Positions 1-12,318 of a stretch of 64,000 bases of DNA are shown here, one piece after another. Every line of letters begins with the position of its first letter. The first letter of the stretch is position 1. Position numbers and translations under genes: made by a program. The notes under the pieces are model-generated. The model was not told where the DNA came from. It saw only the letters and a program-made list of their open reading frames with translations, and did not search any database. Source of the stretch: Pilatotrama ljubarskyi (taxonomy: Eukaryota > Basidiomycota > Agaricomycetes > Polyporales > Polyporaceae); contig MU277685.1 in the NCBI GenBank assembly GCA_022385805.1, forward strand, positions 1 through 64,000, in the 5' to 3' direction.

Positions 1-1358
1 CAACAGAAACAGTCTGGGATAAAGCATGGAATGGGTGGCAAAAATACTGTACTAAACAATATTGGACTCTAGGACTAGTTGAAGACGTACTCGTGGAATC
101 GTGAGGACACGATTCTTGAGAGGGGGGTATTTGTTACGAGCACCATACGAGCGCTTCCGTTATGCGTAGTTACTTTGTTAGTGCTAGTAAGATACACGAG
201 ATAAGCTCAGAGTTACAGTACTCAATATAAGCACCCTCGGGCTGGGGCAACGTCTCCTCGGCTTTGAGCTGGTACATTTTCCCCCCATATCGTCTCTGGC
301 GTCTCGTCCTCGCCTGCCGTATCACGTTCGCTCGGCGGCTCTGGGTCGAATCGGAACGTGTCACTCCTTCCGCGTTACGGTCACACTCACATGATCAGAA
401 CGCGTCGCGCTTCACGCCAATCCCCGCAGCGCACACGGTCGCGAGCAAGGCTGCTGGTCACGGTGCACGGCGTGGTGACAGAGCGCACAGAGATCGCAAG
501 GAGAATATCCACGAGGACCTGGATTCGGACACAGCAAGCGGGGCCGCGCATAGTGCCCCTGGTACAGGGTCAAGAGGTCTAACGGCGCTCAACAGTCCGG
601 CCGGGGCCACCGCTGACCTCTCATTATAATCCAGACAATCTACACATCTTCAGACAGATCGCGGAGAGGTGCATAACGAGGTGCACGACAAATATTGCGA
701 AGCAAACTAGCTGGTTGGTGAACACGCACGACTGTAGGAGGACGGGATAGGAACGAAGGAACTTCACTTGTTTTTGCGGCGAGCAGTCCGGCACTGCACT
801 GTCTCGGCATCTGCCGGGTGGAGTTGCGTGGCCAAAAGCGTCGAAAACGCTGCTCCGCCGCCGCCGTGGCAGCGTCTCAGAATGTGGCTTTGGTAGAGCA
901 GGAGGCCCGGCGAGTATGGCATGGCACTTGTGCGATGAATGGCATGATTTGCATTGGATTGAGCATGGAAAAGGATGGAATGAGAGTGCCACCGTTCCGC
1001 GATGGCACTGTGCGCGGTTACGTGAGCGGCACACAGCAAAAGACGAGCCGCGTCGACGGTGTCGCTGCCAGACTGGGCTTGTCTTCAGCCATCATCTGCG
1101 AGTTGTTCTCAGCTCGCACCAGGCTCCGTATTTTTCTCCTCTCTCCGCATTCTGTGCGCGTACAACCCTCTCTCGTCCTCCACATCCTCCTCGACGCTCG
1201 CTCGACCTCTCCAAACCAATCGATTTCGTCTCTCCTCTTGCCCCATCTCGACTCATCAGCCGCTGCGCTCTCGTTGGTCCCGGTCTCTGCTCAATCTCTG
1301 CTCTAATCCCTCTTCGTGACCCGCGCTGTCTGCGGCCACGACTGCACCCCAGAGACAC
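1..1358. other. Left-edge region without a supported gene; promoter of the La-motif gene
   Basis: No reading frame here has recognisable domains or a convincing splice chain. About 1110-1330 is strongly pyrimidine-rich on the + strand (runs of CTC, TCC and TCT), which is common just upstream of highly expressed fungal genes, and it sits directly before the ATG at 1359. A short minus-strand frame near 170-364 could be an exon of a gene cut by the window edge, but nothing supports a function. Confidence 0.5.
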
Positions 1359-4300
1359 ATGGTTTCTCCCGCACCATTGGCCGCCGCCAATCCACCGCCC
1401 CTCTCCTATGCAGAACGCGCAAGGAAAGCAGCACAAAATGCCAGGCCTTCGCCTCAGGTAGCATCGCAGCGGTCTACTTCTCAGGGTGCGTCCTCCAGCA
1501 ATGCCAACTCAACAGCAGCACCTGCGCCTAGCTCTGCGCCTCCTCGTCCTGCTGCCCTTGCCTCTCCTCCCACTACCCCCAGAGCCTCGCGCTCTGGCCA
1601 CTCGACAAGTGACGCCCGCGCATCCTCAGCCACCTCACATCCCCCGCCTGCATCATATTCCCAGCCCCCCACGCCCCCTGCTGCAGACCCGGCTGCCGAA
1701 CCAAAGGCTAACGGTGACGTAAACCTCAACGGTGACTCTGCGTCTGCGTCTGCGGCCCCGTCTCCTTCCGTCCAAAAACAGGCCTCGGCGCCTCCGGTGA
1801 ATGTGTGGAACATACGCAAGGAACAAATGGCTGCTCGTGTCCTCAATCAGCCTCGGCCTACGAACTCTACCTCCCCATTGCAAAGTCAGAATTCTGCTGC
1901 TACGGCTGCTGCTACTCTCTCGCCTCCTCAGCCGTCTGCTCTCGACGCTTCTACGCTACCTGCATCTGCTTCAAGTACCTCTCCGAATCCTTCAATGAAG
2001 CCTTCACCGACTGTGCCTCCCATCAATGGTCATCTGCCCCCTCCCAGTGAACTGGACGACCCTTTCGTCGTAAGAACCGGCCGTACACCGCCTAAGCCTT
2101 CACCGCCCGCGATTGACGACGCCGAGAGCTGGCCGGAAGTAGGGCAGGCAGCGGCGACTCCTCCACATGCAAATCATGGCCGTGCGGACATGAAAAGCAA
2201 AGAAGGCGATGAGGATAGAGGGCACGAGAGGGATGCCTCGCAGGGGCATGGCCCACGCAAGAGTACGTGGTCTTACGCCTGCTTTGCCACTCTGCATTCG
2301 TCTTCTCCATAAATGCCTGAGCTTCCCTCTTGTTCACCATTTGTCCCAACCCTACAATGTCGTGGCTTCGTGAACTGTTAACTGACGAAATGCTGGCTTG
2401 GCCTACTTCCGCTGCGCGTTCCGTGCATCGTCGAACAGGTGAGAAGCCCAAGTGGGTCCCAATACCGCCCGAAGAGCTCCAGTTTGAGCGGCCGAACCGC
2501 ACGCAGCACCAGAGGCATCGTCCTCCGCACACCGACCGCAACCCCCGCCAGTCCGGCGGCCCGTCTGGCACGGCATCGACATCCTCAGGACAGGGATCCC
2601 AGCAGCAGAGCCGGGCGCACTCAGCGAGCGGCATGCGTCCCCCACCGTCGCACGCCGGCTCGGTCTCGCATTCCCAAGCGCAGAGCCGGACTGGGAGCGT
2701 CCACTCCAGCCCGCGCCATCCAAGCATTCGCGGAGGCGGCAGGCGACTGCCTGACGAAGGCGCCGCGCCTGGTATCGGCATGAGCAGGAGTATGCGCTCG
2801 TCGGGGCCCAACTCGCCCGCGACGTATGCGCAGCCGCAGCCGTTGCCCCCGCCCGAGTTCATCCCGAGCGCGCGGCCGCCGTTCATCAACACCAACGTCG
2901 GGCAGCCTGGGAGGGACCCCTCTGTGCTCAGCACGATTCCCGATTCTGGCGCCGCCGAGGTTCCGCCTCCGGGTGCGTACTATCCTCCCCCTCATGGCCC
3001 TCCTATGGGCGTATCACCATATCATTCACCGCAACCGGCCGGTTCTCCTGCTCCGAATCCCTACACTCTCCCGCCCATGGTCTATCCCGGTCAGCCCGGC
3101 ATCCCTGCACCCGTCCCTGTACCCGGGTACGGGACACCTCCCTACCCGATGTACCCTCCCTACCCCTATTACGGCCAGCCGTACATGTACTGGCCCCCGC
3201 CGCCGCCGGGCATGCCCACTGCGTCTCCTTCAGCGCCCCCTGTGCAGCCGAGCGATGTCGGTCTTCCACCGCCCACGATGATGGCCCGACCACCACCGCC
3301 CAGCGAGTCCGAGGCGGTGGCTGGGTACCGCGACGTCGGGTTCACCCTCCCCCCTCCTGTCGCGGAGCACAGCCAGAGCCAGCAAAGTGAAGGCGAGAGC
3401 GTTGAGCGCGGGCGGAGGACGCGCGAGCTCAGCTTTGGCACGATCGCTGCGGAGGGCGCGAAGAGCCCTGCACCGGGATCGCCCGCTGCGGGCGCTGACG
3501 CCGGAGGCGCTGTGCTGGGGCTGGACGTTGAAGGCGCGAAGGGCCCTGGCGCAGAACCACAGCCTACTGAGGACAAGGACGAGGGCGAGAAGGCGGGCGA
3601 GAAGAGCTTCACGGTGTTCTCCATTGGCGTCGCGCCTGGTGAGCCTGGTCCTGGGCGTCTCCGCTCGCGCACCCGAACACAGTCGAGAGGCGCTTCTGCG
3701 GCTGTCTCTAGACCCCCGGAGGGCCCTGTGAAGGAGGAGGAAGGCGAGCAGGCTGCTGGTGGAGAGTCCGATGCTGTCGATGGCCTTACAGACGTGGCTG
3801 CGAAGGTGATCGACCTCACTGACCCGGAGACAAAGTGGGAGTTCGGCACCACGAGCCAAGCGGAGGATGCTATAACTGCAGAAGCTGCCGCCGCAGTCCC
3901 TGCAACACCCGTCGAGGCACAAAACGTCGACATCGGCTCTGTGCCTCCCCCCATCCCTGGCGTACCCTTCGTGCCAATGGTCGGTCCTTATGCACCAGCC
4001 CCTCCCTACGTCCCTCCAGTCGTCATCCCCGGCGCTCCTGTCAACGGCATGCCCAGCGCACCATCGCCGTCCGCATATGCTCCTCGCCATACACAATCCG
4101 CAACGGAACCCGACGAGTGGGAGGTGCGCGACTACGGCTACGGGTTTGGCCGTGGCGGCCCTCCGTCCGCCTACTCTCCCCGTGAAGACAGGTCGTTCCG
4201 TGACCGCCGCGACTTCGCGCCGCAGAGCGGCGACCGCGAAAGCTTCGGCAGGCCGCGGCGAGGGTCTTATGGCCAGCCTGGCTACGATCGCGGTTCCTAC

Positions 4301-5118
4301 GGAGGGCGAAGAGGGAGGGGCCTCAGCGGCGGGTATGGCGGACGTGGGTACTCGAACCGGTCCTTCTCTGGTGGACGCGGGGGCTACTCGAACCAAGGGC
4401 AGCCAAGGCAGCCGGCGTACCTTCCCCCGCCTCCTCCCCAACCTGAGGTCAACGGCTATTACGCGCCGCCCATCGCCCCTATGGCTACCTACATCCCCTC
4501 GCCGTACGAGAGCTACCCCTATGCCGCCTTCCCTCCGCCGCCTCCGCCGCCGCAGATGGTCGGCCCCCAAGGTTCGCCGTCGGCGCCGCTGCCTGTGCCG
4601 CAGTCGCAGCTACTGTTCCCACTGGACTCAACGAGGTATTACTTGCTTGGTCAGCTGGAGTACTACCTCAGTACGCAGAACATGGCCCAGGATTTCTTCC
4701 TTCGTCAGCAGGTGCGTATTCGTCGTTCGGCGAGATGTGTGATATGGGCTGAACGTGGTACGTGCAGATGGACTCGCGCGGATGGATCCCGATCCCCCTT
4801 ATCGCGTCGTTCAACCGTGTGCGGTCGTTGACGACGGACCCTCAGCTTGTGACGGACGTGCTCACGCTCTCATCGCTTGTCGAGGTCAGGGACGGACACG
4901 TCCGGATGCGCCAGTGGCAGCAGTTCGTCCTGCCGACCGCTCACAAGAGCCGCCTGGAGCCGGACGATGGCACCGAGCCTGCGGCAGACCCGTCGACGTC
5001 CTCGGCTTCCCAGGAGGGCGCTGAACATCGACAGGCCGCCGAGGGCGAGCATCACACGGCGCAGCAAAACCATGATGGAGACGAGGATGAGGAGGAGGAT
5101 GTCGAGTTCGTCCTCTGA
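1359..5118 (+). CDS. La-motif RNA-binding protein (LARP1/Sro9-Slf1 type)
   Basis: Proteins with a La-type winged helix bind mRNA 3' ends or poly(A) and affect mRNA stability and translation. The model has three exons in phase: 1359-2262, 2439-4711 and 4768-5118, giving about 1175 residues. The first ~850 residues are low complexity, rich in Pro, Ser and Ala, with a PPPPP-type Pro/Tyr segment around 490-590. An RGG/YGG-rich stretch lies near 860-955. The La motif is near the C-terminus (about 1025-1115): it begins LDSTRYYLLGQLEYYLS, continues QDFFLRQQ at the exon 2/3 border, and ends with MDSRGWIPIPLIASFNR and LSSLVEV. The order (disordered N-terminus, RGG, terminal La motif) resembles yeast Sro9/Slf1 and the La part of LARP1. 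No DM15 repeats are seen. Identity as a LARP is firm; the orthologue is not settled. The start is the first ATG after the CT-rich leader. Confidence 0.9.
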
Positions 5119-5992
5119 AACCGTCCCTCCCTCTCTACCGTTGGCGTTTCGTGGCGGTGGCTATGATGACCCGCCCCGAGTTTCTCATAGACCGTTAAGA
5201 GCGAAATGTTCCCGAATGCGCTTCCGGTTCCCGGTCCCGGTCACGGACTCTTGCACCCCCTTGCACCAAGCTTCCTCTATCCGTATTTGCTCATAGAGGC
5301 TGAAGTTGAGGTCGTACATATTGTCCTCTCTATCCGTATCACCGTATCGCCTGTTATGCCCTGCTGTCCTCTAACGCCTATTATCGTATTCTTGAACGCT
5401 ACGTCCTCCCTCACGCACGCATCTTCCAATCATCCCTCCCCCTTGTCGACGTATACATCCCTCAGGTCGCATCATCCATCCTCTCTACCTCCAATATCCA
5501 TAACGACCCCTCAGAGCTCACGACTGCCCCGTATTGTGTCCTTCTGCTTCCGTCTCTATTTGGGCCTCCCCAGCTTCTGTAGTTATATTCGTCAAGCGTA
5601 CATATATTCCTTCGTACATCGGGCTCGCGCGGTCTGCAGCTGTCTCAAGTCTTGACCCTTCTTTGTTCTTCGTCGTGACTCGTCTCTCGCCTGGCCGCTT
5701 CCGCTCAGCTGTAACGTGCCATCACCAGTACCCTATCATCCCACGCCTTCTTGCATGGTTTCTCCTGATCTCGCAATACACAAGTATTCTCTGCTGTCTC
5801 CCCGTGTCTACCTACAGCTGACTGTCCTGCCTATACGTATGACCGAATCCAATGTATTTAGTGCGTCTAGTGGGTGTCTACGCGACAATTCAGCCTTGCT
5901 GTACGTATCTCTTCCGGCCTGTGCCATATCTCCCACTTGAGTAGACGGTCAGCCCGTCTACATGCGACTCTTCTGAAGCGTGTATGTCGCTC
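5119..5992. other. Intergenic, convergent 3' flanks
   Basis: This stretch lies between the end of the La-motif gene and the end of the MFS transporter on the other strand. It is T- and C-rich and has short frames only. It probably holds the two 3' UTRs; no other feature was found. Confidence 0.5.
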
Positions 5993-8467
5993 CTAGGCTG
6001 GCTGGATGTACCGAGACCTCGCTCGCAACGCTGGGCCGTACCTTCCAGAGGACGTTCAGACTGTCGATGCTCTACCAAACACGCATGCGGTGGACATACC
6101 TTCTGAGCACGAACGGGACTGGGACCAGCATCAGGGCAACGCACCCGACCAAGGTCGAAGCCCAGCGAGGGCTGAGAACGTCGAACATTTGATTCGAGAA
6201 TAGCTGCGGTACGCGGTGAGCTTGCCGTGCCAGCAGACGGTAGCCATAAGTCGTACCGGGAAGATGGCCCCGAAAATGCTCCTGATGACCAGCGACGATG
6301 CGAGTGCGCTAGCGACCACCGGTAGATAGACGGCTACGTAGCGCGTTAGCTTGGCTTGAACCCCCAAGCCTGCGCAGGATACATACCGATGATGTAGTTG
6401 ACGAATGCGAGCTAGCGTACGATGAGCACCTCAGATGAAGGAAGGGACGTTCGCCAGAATACTAGCATGCGTACCATCAGCCAGAGCAGCGAGAGACCTA
6501 TGAAGAATCCGGACAACAGCGGTACCCAGAGGCTGATGCTTGGAGAGGACGTCCATCTGGTTAACTACGTTCAGCATGCCGCTGTGCACAATACGACATG
6601 TACAGGTGAAGAGCATACCCCAACCAAAAAAATGAGGCAGCGAAGATGGGCCCGCCCCACAACGCCAGCGTCAGCCCTGCCTCGGGACTCTCAGGTTCGG
6701 CGGCGCTCGCGCCCTTCTTGGCCCGGTCCAGGTACCGTTTCCGAACGACATAGACGTACTATGTAGCCAGGATTAAGTCAACAGATGTTCGTGGCGGATA
6801 AGAATATGACAGACTATAGCGAGTCCTGCAAGCTCGCCGACCATCGGCGGCAGATAGACCAATCCGACTTGACCTGAGAGCAACTGTGAGGATGAGCGAG
6901 GACACAGACGAGCCCATGTTATAACGGACCCGACGTGAAGTGATAGCCTCCTTGGAAAATGATAGGGTATACTTCGAACAGCATGTAGCTGCATCCACTG
7001 ATGAACTGAACATCGGAATGAGCTTGATCTGTGCCCGAGTCAAAGGAGACTTACCCCTAGATAGATGTTGACTGCAATGAGCATGGGCTCGCGGACGCAT
7101 ATTATGAATGGTTTGGCGAGAATATAGGTGATTGTCGCTAGAAGTGACCGCTCTGGCTCGAGTTCCACCGGAGCGCGGTATCGGACGTCGCCCGTTCGCT
7201 CGCGAAGCCGTACCGCTTTCTTCCGGAGTATGGCGGGGCTTATCGCGTTACATAAGCGATGAACCAATTGCCTCCTGCAATGCGTAGCTTACGGGTACGT
7301 TTCCGGGACAGCGAATATGAAAATCAATGTGAACAGTCCGCCCTTGAGGATAGGACCAGTCAGTCCAAATCAGGCCATTTCACGGGGACTGGTGGACGTA
7401 CCACGATCGCGAGAAGCCAAAAGATCCATGTCCAATGTACGCCACCCTGCGCCATGTAACCTCCGATCAGAGGAGCGCTTGGCTCCGTTAGGGTGCCTCC
7501 TGAAGTTACAACTGGGGAAACGCCATACAATGAAGTGCCTATGAAGCTGGTGATGCTTGATACCACGACTACTTTCTCTCTGGTTTCTGCGTCCCAGCTG
7601 AAGGTCTATTGTGTCAGTCCCCTGATGGACCTCATATATGATACTGAGGGTAATAGCGCACTGACATGTCGGCCATCACGGTACTGAAACTCGCATGAGC
7701 GCCACATATGCTCTGGATGGTGAGACACTCACGATCCATTTGAGTACGCAGCCGCAATGAATATGCCGCTCAGCAATCGGAGACATTCTAGGGACGCAGC
7801 GTTCTGTGACAGTGCAGCTCCTACTTGAATGCACTGATAGACTATATGTGAGCCTCTCAGCCGCATATCACGAGTATTGGGCGACGCACTGTGAACACGG
7901 CGAGGGAGTAGATGTAGATGGAGCGGCGACCGTGCTAATAGTCATGTCAGTCCATGTCCGCCGACTCAACGTGCTTCCCACGAACATGTTCAGAGAGAGG
8001 GCTCCATATCCAGGTGCCCACGCAGGTCCCGATGACGAAAAGAGAGATGGTCAATGCAAGGAGTTCATCGTTAAGCTCTAGTTCCGCGAGTAATTGGGCT
8101 GCGAACCCCACAGGTGCAGGTAGCGCAAAGGTCCTGTTGAGAGGAGTTCAGCTGTCTGATAGTGCTGTAGTACGTGGGACCGACTCACGATGCGAACCCC
8201 AGGATGCCCATAACTGTAGTCAAGGACCACCTGTAGGCCCGCGACCATTCCTGTGCCGAGCGAGTATGAGCAACGTACCGATAACAGATGTGTAAACCTA
8301 CAGCTCACCTGGGGATCTTCTGCTGCACCATTTTGGAATCCCACAATGACGACGTCCGTGTCGTTCCCCGTATTCACTTCGGCTACAATGCACATAATGT
8401 CTTCGGCCGATGCCTTCTCCGAGTGAACAGGCGGTAAGGGAGTCCTCTCTGCATGTTGCACGTCCAT
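5993..8467 (-). CDS. MFS drug/polyamine exporter (DHA1-like), many short exons
   Basis: Predicted 12-TM proton antiporter of the plasma membrane, in the Tpo1/Flr1/Mdr1 group. The gene looks broken in a six-frame view but splices into a continuous protein through about 17 exons. Checked steps: exon 1 8467-8309 (53 codons), then 8250-8189, 8133-7986, 7934-7890, 7833-7733 and an 18-base exon 7683-7666, all in phase. Diagnostic segments in order: EWSRAYRWSLTTV; SPLSEHHGRR (loop 2-3 signature, completed only by splicing); ADIWDAETREK; APLIGGYMAQ with HWTWIFWLLAI; VPETYPPAILRKKA (central loop); ASFFWLGWTSSPSI; VIRSIFGAIFP; WASTLVGCVALMLVPVPFVL; and a basic tail ending near 5993. The start was chosen at 8467 because a TATA box lies about 75 bases upstream. 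An alternative ATG is at 8506. One border near 7500-7540 is uncertain. Substrate unknown. Confidence 0.82.
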
Positions 8468-8541
8468 GACGTCGGCTTCGAGGGGTCTAGGATGAGGGTA
8501 CAGCAACGGCCGTGGCGAGGAAGCCCTCTTTTACGAGGGAG

Positions 8542-8549
8542 TTATATAG
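8542..8549 (-). promoter_or_regulatory. TATA box of the MFS exporter gene
   Basis: The minus strand reads CCTATATAAC here, about 75 bases upstream of the chosen ATG at 8467. The spacing suits a fungal core promoter and favours that start over an ATG further upstream. Confidence 0.5.
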
Positions 8550-8559
8550 GGTGGGCAGG

Positions 8560-10180
8560 CGAGAACTTCGTAATCATCAGTTTCGAGGACCACATGCTCG
8601 AGGGAGTCGCTTAAGCAGTGAAAGCACTTCTGAATGGGTTAGAACTGCCAGGCTGGACAACGCTGCAGCATCTCGCATACCGAACACAGTAAACCCGTCT
8701 TCGGGATGGTTCTACGAGAGCAATGGCGGGCGCTATGCCATCATCTCTGCCGTGGAGAGGCAGTCTGACAAGGCCGATATATGACCCGAGGGTGCCTTCG
8801 AACGCGGGCGGTGATTCTGACTTTGGGTGAAAGGATTGCTGACCTGCGTCCGATGACGCTCTGACTGCGGTCGTTATCAGCTGTTTACGGGAGGTCCACT
8901 GTCGAGAAGAGACGGTCGAGAGGCACCCATCCTCCTGTTACTTGATATTCATGCTGACTGCAGCCCAGTCGACTGATGTCTGCAGAGAGTACACGGCCGC
9001 GCATATGTGTGGCATGTGGCACTTCCTGTAGGGAATGCTCTATATCTTCCGGAACTGTCAACACGCCGTTCGTACTGTAGATAGCCAAGAACCTGAAACT
9101 TACCTACACGATGCAGTACACCTGAAGCTGCGACAGCACCGATGGAGTCTCAAGGTGCAACCCGCCGTACTGGATCGAATGTCGCTTAAAGGAGTTGTGT
9201 ATCCCTATGTGAGTGGCAAAAGGTCTCATAGATTGCCTCTTCAAATCCCACACCCAGTAAGACTGCATGACATGCTGACGCCGTCGTTCCCGGTGCAGGT
9301 CATCTGAGGATGCTGCTGTAGCTTCCTCAGGTATACTCTGGAGACTCATGACTGCTTCAGAGAAGTTGAGCCGAGATGATGGAGCAAGATGGCTTATCGA
9401 TAACTCGCCTAGCGTTGCGGCCCTCCAAGGGCCCTCAGCCGACAGCTCCGAGCCTCCGCCCATCGAGGTTGCGGTCTTACGCTTGCGGTCGGATCGCAGA
9501 ATGGCTGCTACTAGCGCCGAAAAGCGAGCGTGAGCGCTATTGCGCTGGCGCTTACACTTGCCCGCCACCATGTCTGCGCGCCTCTCCGCAGCTCTCTCTC
9601 CGCAGCTCTCCGCTCGCCGTCATGGCCAGCGGTGAAATCGCTGAGTTGAGAAACCTTGTGAGTGACGAAGCTACTTGTGTATGCTGTCAACCTCTCACAC
9701 ATATCACACTGCAGAATTTATGACGGGGTCTTCGCCTGATTCTGCGACATTTCTGAGCGTAAACTTATGAATTATGAGCCTGACGGCAGACCGTACCGGC
9801 CTCCGACGCCTCTCATGCTGAGCATACTGCATCTGGGATTCCAACACACGGCAGAACATATCTCAGTGCGAAGATGAGCAAGCATGAAGGTAAAAGCTGA
9901 TCTCCCACCCCGCACAGACAAATTCCGCGAAATCAGGAAGGGCACGAACGAGCCGACGGGTCTATCAGATCCCGCATCAGCGATCCGCACAGAACGTGCT
10001 GCGCCGTATGTCCAATCTCGGGTCCGGCGCGTCTTCGAGGCGTTTACCAACAGTCGACATTGATCAAAACCCACCCTCCCTGCATCACGCGAGATATGCG
10101 CCCTGCGCACATCCTCCTTCCCCTCACGAGAGCACGAGAGCGCAAACGCGCGCGCGAGCACCGCAGCTGCGTACGCGAGC
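8560..10180. other. Region without a supported gene between MFS exporter and G-alpha
   Basis: The frames here are short and show no conserved motif. A small ATG frame at 9621 (+) meets a GTGAGT donor after 12 codons, and a minus-strand frame covers 9104-9571, but neither extends into a recognisable protein. The 3' part should contain the promoter of the G-alpha gene. A degraded gene is possible. Confidence 0.35.
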
Positions 10181-12318
10181 ATGAACTCTGGATTGGCTGC
10201 GCTGAACTGCTATAGAGGACGGCCTGGCGCTTACGATGACGAGGACGACGCCATGGGCAAGACGCAGAACCCCGAAAGTTCTGGCTGGCGAAGGAGTCCC
10301 GCGTCCAGTTCTGGTGAGCGGTCCTCCGAGAATGTGTGGCCCCCATATCCCCCTCCAGACGAGAGCGAGCTCGACAAGGCCGTTCGCCTGGAGGAAGAGC
10401 GCGAGGCGAAGCGCATCTCGGACGCGATCGATCGCGCACTCGAGTCCGAGCGTCAAGCTCTGCGCCGCGAGCGGAAGGGCGAGGTGAAGCTGCTCCTGCT
10501 AGGTGAGCCTGAGCATGGTCCTTCCATAACGCGAAGCCATACTGACAATGCATACTCTGATCTGCTGCAGGCCAATCAGAATCGGGCAAATCGACCATGT
10601 TGAAGAACTTCCAGATCCGCTTCGCCCCGAACGCGCTGCGCGCGGAGAGCGATGCCTGGCGTGCAGTCATCCATCTCAACCTCGTCCGCTCTGTGAACTT
10701 CATCCTAGACGTCCTCACCAACTCCTCTGCATCACCCACTCACACACAGGCGGGAGACGGAAGCCCCACCGTGCCGCACTTCTCTCGCCGCCTGTCCGCG
10801 ACCCCTCAACCGAACACCGACCTGCGTCGCTTCAAGCTCGCGCTTTCCCCGCTCCGCCAAGTGGAGGTGATCCTCACGAGGCATTTATCCGCGGACGATC
10901 TTCCAAACATGAGCGCGGATTCGGAGTCCGCGCATGCACGGGCAACCGATGTGACGATACGAGGTGAACATGCTTGGCGAGCCCTGGTACGGCAGCGGCA
11001 GGAGCGCGAAGGCAAGCAGCATACTCGGTATTCCGAGGGTCTCGCGGGCGAAGTCGAGAACGCGCGCCAGATCGTGGACGCGTGCCGCGACGAGATCGTG
11101 ACGATGTGGACGAGCCCTGGCGTACAGATGGCTTTGCGGGACGAGGGCGTGGTCTTGGAGGATCAGTCAGGCTTGTGAGTCCTTCCATCGCCTGCGCTTA
11201 GCAGGAGATCGCTAGAGCCATCAATGCAGCTTCTTGGACCAAGCGGACCGTGTGACACAGATCAACTACGACCCTACCTTCGGTACGGCCGTTTGTTCTG
11301 CGGGTGCGATAGAGAGCAAGCCATGATATTCTCCTCAGACGATATCTTGCGCGCACGGCTGCAGACCATTGGCGTCGAGGAGCATCACCTAATCATGGAG
11401 ACTAGTGAGTATTTTCTCGATGAAGGTCGATGTGCTGCTACAATATTCTGACCCATCTTCCCTACAGGCGGGGAAAACGGGCAGAACTGGATCTTTTACG
11501 ACGTTGGTGGCGCAAAGGGGCAGCGTGGTTAGTTGTTGCTTTCAATTCACGTCTGTCCGTAGCTGATCTCGGAGAACATTTTAGCATCGTGGGTGCCTTT
11601 TTTTGACGATGGTAGGTTCATAATTCGTTTGCATGCGGCGCACCTGACGCGAGATTGAAGTCAACGCGATCATCTTCCTTTGTTCGACCGCGGGTTTCAA
11701 CGAGGTTCTGCTAGAGGATCGATCTGTGAACCGCCTGGTAACCCCTTGGAACTTCTTTGCCGCTTGTATGCTATCTCATGCATTGGGCCTACACAGCTAG
11801 ACTCGTTCAACACCTGGAAGACAATCTGCTCAAGCAAACTGCTCACATCTGTGCAGTTCATCCTACTGCTAAATAAGACAGACCTGCTGGATGCCAGACT
11901 AAAGATGGGCGTGCACTTCTCCGACTACGTCAAGAGCTACAAGGGTGAGAATACGGCGGAGCAAGTTATCGATTGTGTGTACGATTTCAATCATCTCAGG
12001 CCATCCTGAAGCATTGACAGCGGGGCAACAGACCTGAAACGAAAATTTGCGGCAATACATCATCATCACTCGCCGCAACATCGGAAGCTGCACGTTCATA
12101 CTACGTGCGCGATTGTAAGTCCTGCGCCCCCTGGCTCCTCGTTTAACCGTGAATAACCGCCTGTATGCTCGTTTGCACAGAACATCAACACTACCTCTGC
12201 TGTTCTCATGCATAGTGCGTTCAATCCGACATCATTCCGAGACCGCAGGATACTGAGACCGTTCTCAGTCAGGGATACGATTCTCATTAACCATCTGGCG
12301 GCAATGCAAATCATTTGA
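10181..12318 (+). CDS. G-protein alpha subunit, long non-canonical form
   Basis: A heterotrimeric G-protein alpha subunit, the GTP-switch protein coupling receptors to signalling at the plasma membrane. Eleven exons join in phase: 10181-10502, 10571-11174, 11230-11282, 11339-11404, 11468-11527, 11585-11611, 11661-11737, 11797-11974, 12032-12114, 12181-12214 and 12269-12318, giving about 517 residues against roughly 355 for a typical G-alpha. Landmarks: P-loop GQSESGKST, LRARLQTIGVEEH (switch I side), DVGGAKGQR (switch II, G3), NKTDLL (G4), TTCAI (weak G5, usually TCAT) and VRD-like IRDTILINHL at the C-terminus. The extra length is an N-terminal acidic/Arg-rich extension plus a long insertion in the helical domain. 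The N-terminus lacks a clear MGxxxS myristoylation site; an internal MGKTQN at 10253 could be an alternative start. These traits match the divergent G-alpha proteins expanded in Agaricomycetes. Confidence 0.9.

Noticed and set aside
2092..2934. 280-codon minus-strand frame
   Set aside because: Antisense to the Pro/Ser-rich exons of the La-motif gene; composition only reflects the codon bias of the sense strand.
3230..4570. 446-codon minus-strand frame opposite the La-motif gene
   Set aside because: Arg/Ala/Gly-rich shadow of a GC-rich coding exon; no domain, and the plus strand has a clear La motif in phase over the same stretch.
5993..8467. First impression of an MFS pseudogene with many stops
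   Set aside because: Splice sites with GT..AG ends and consistent phase join all conserved MFS segments, including HGRR and an 18-base exon, into one frame.
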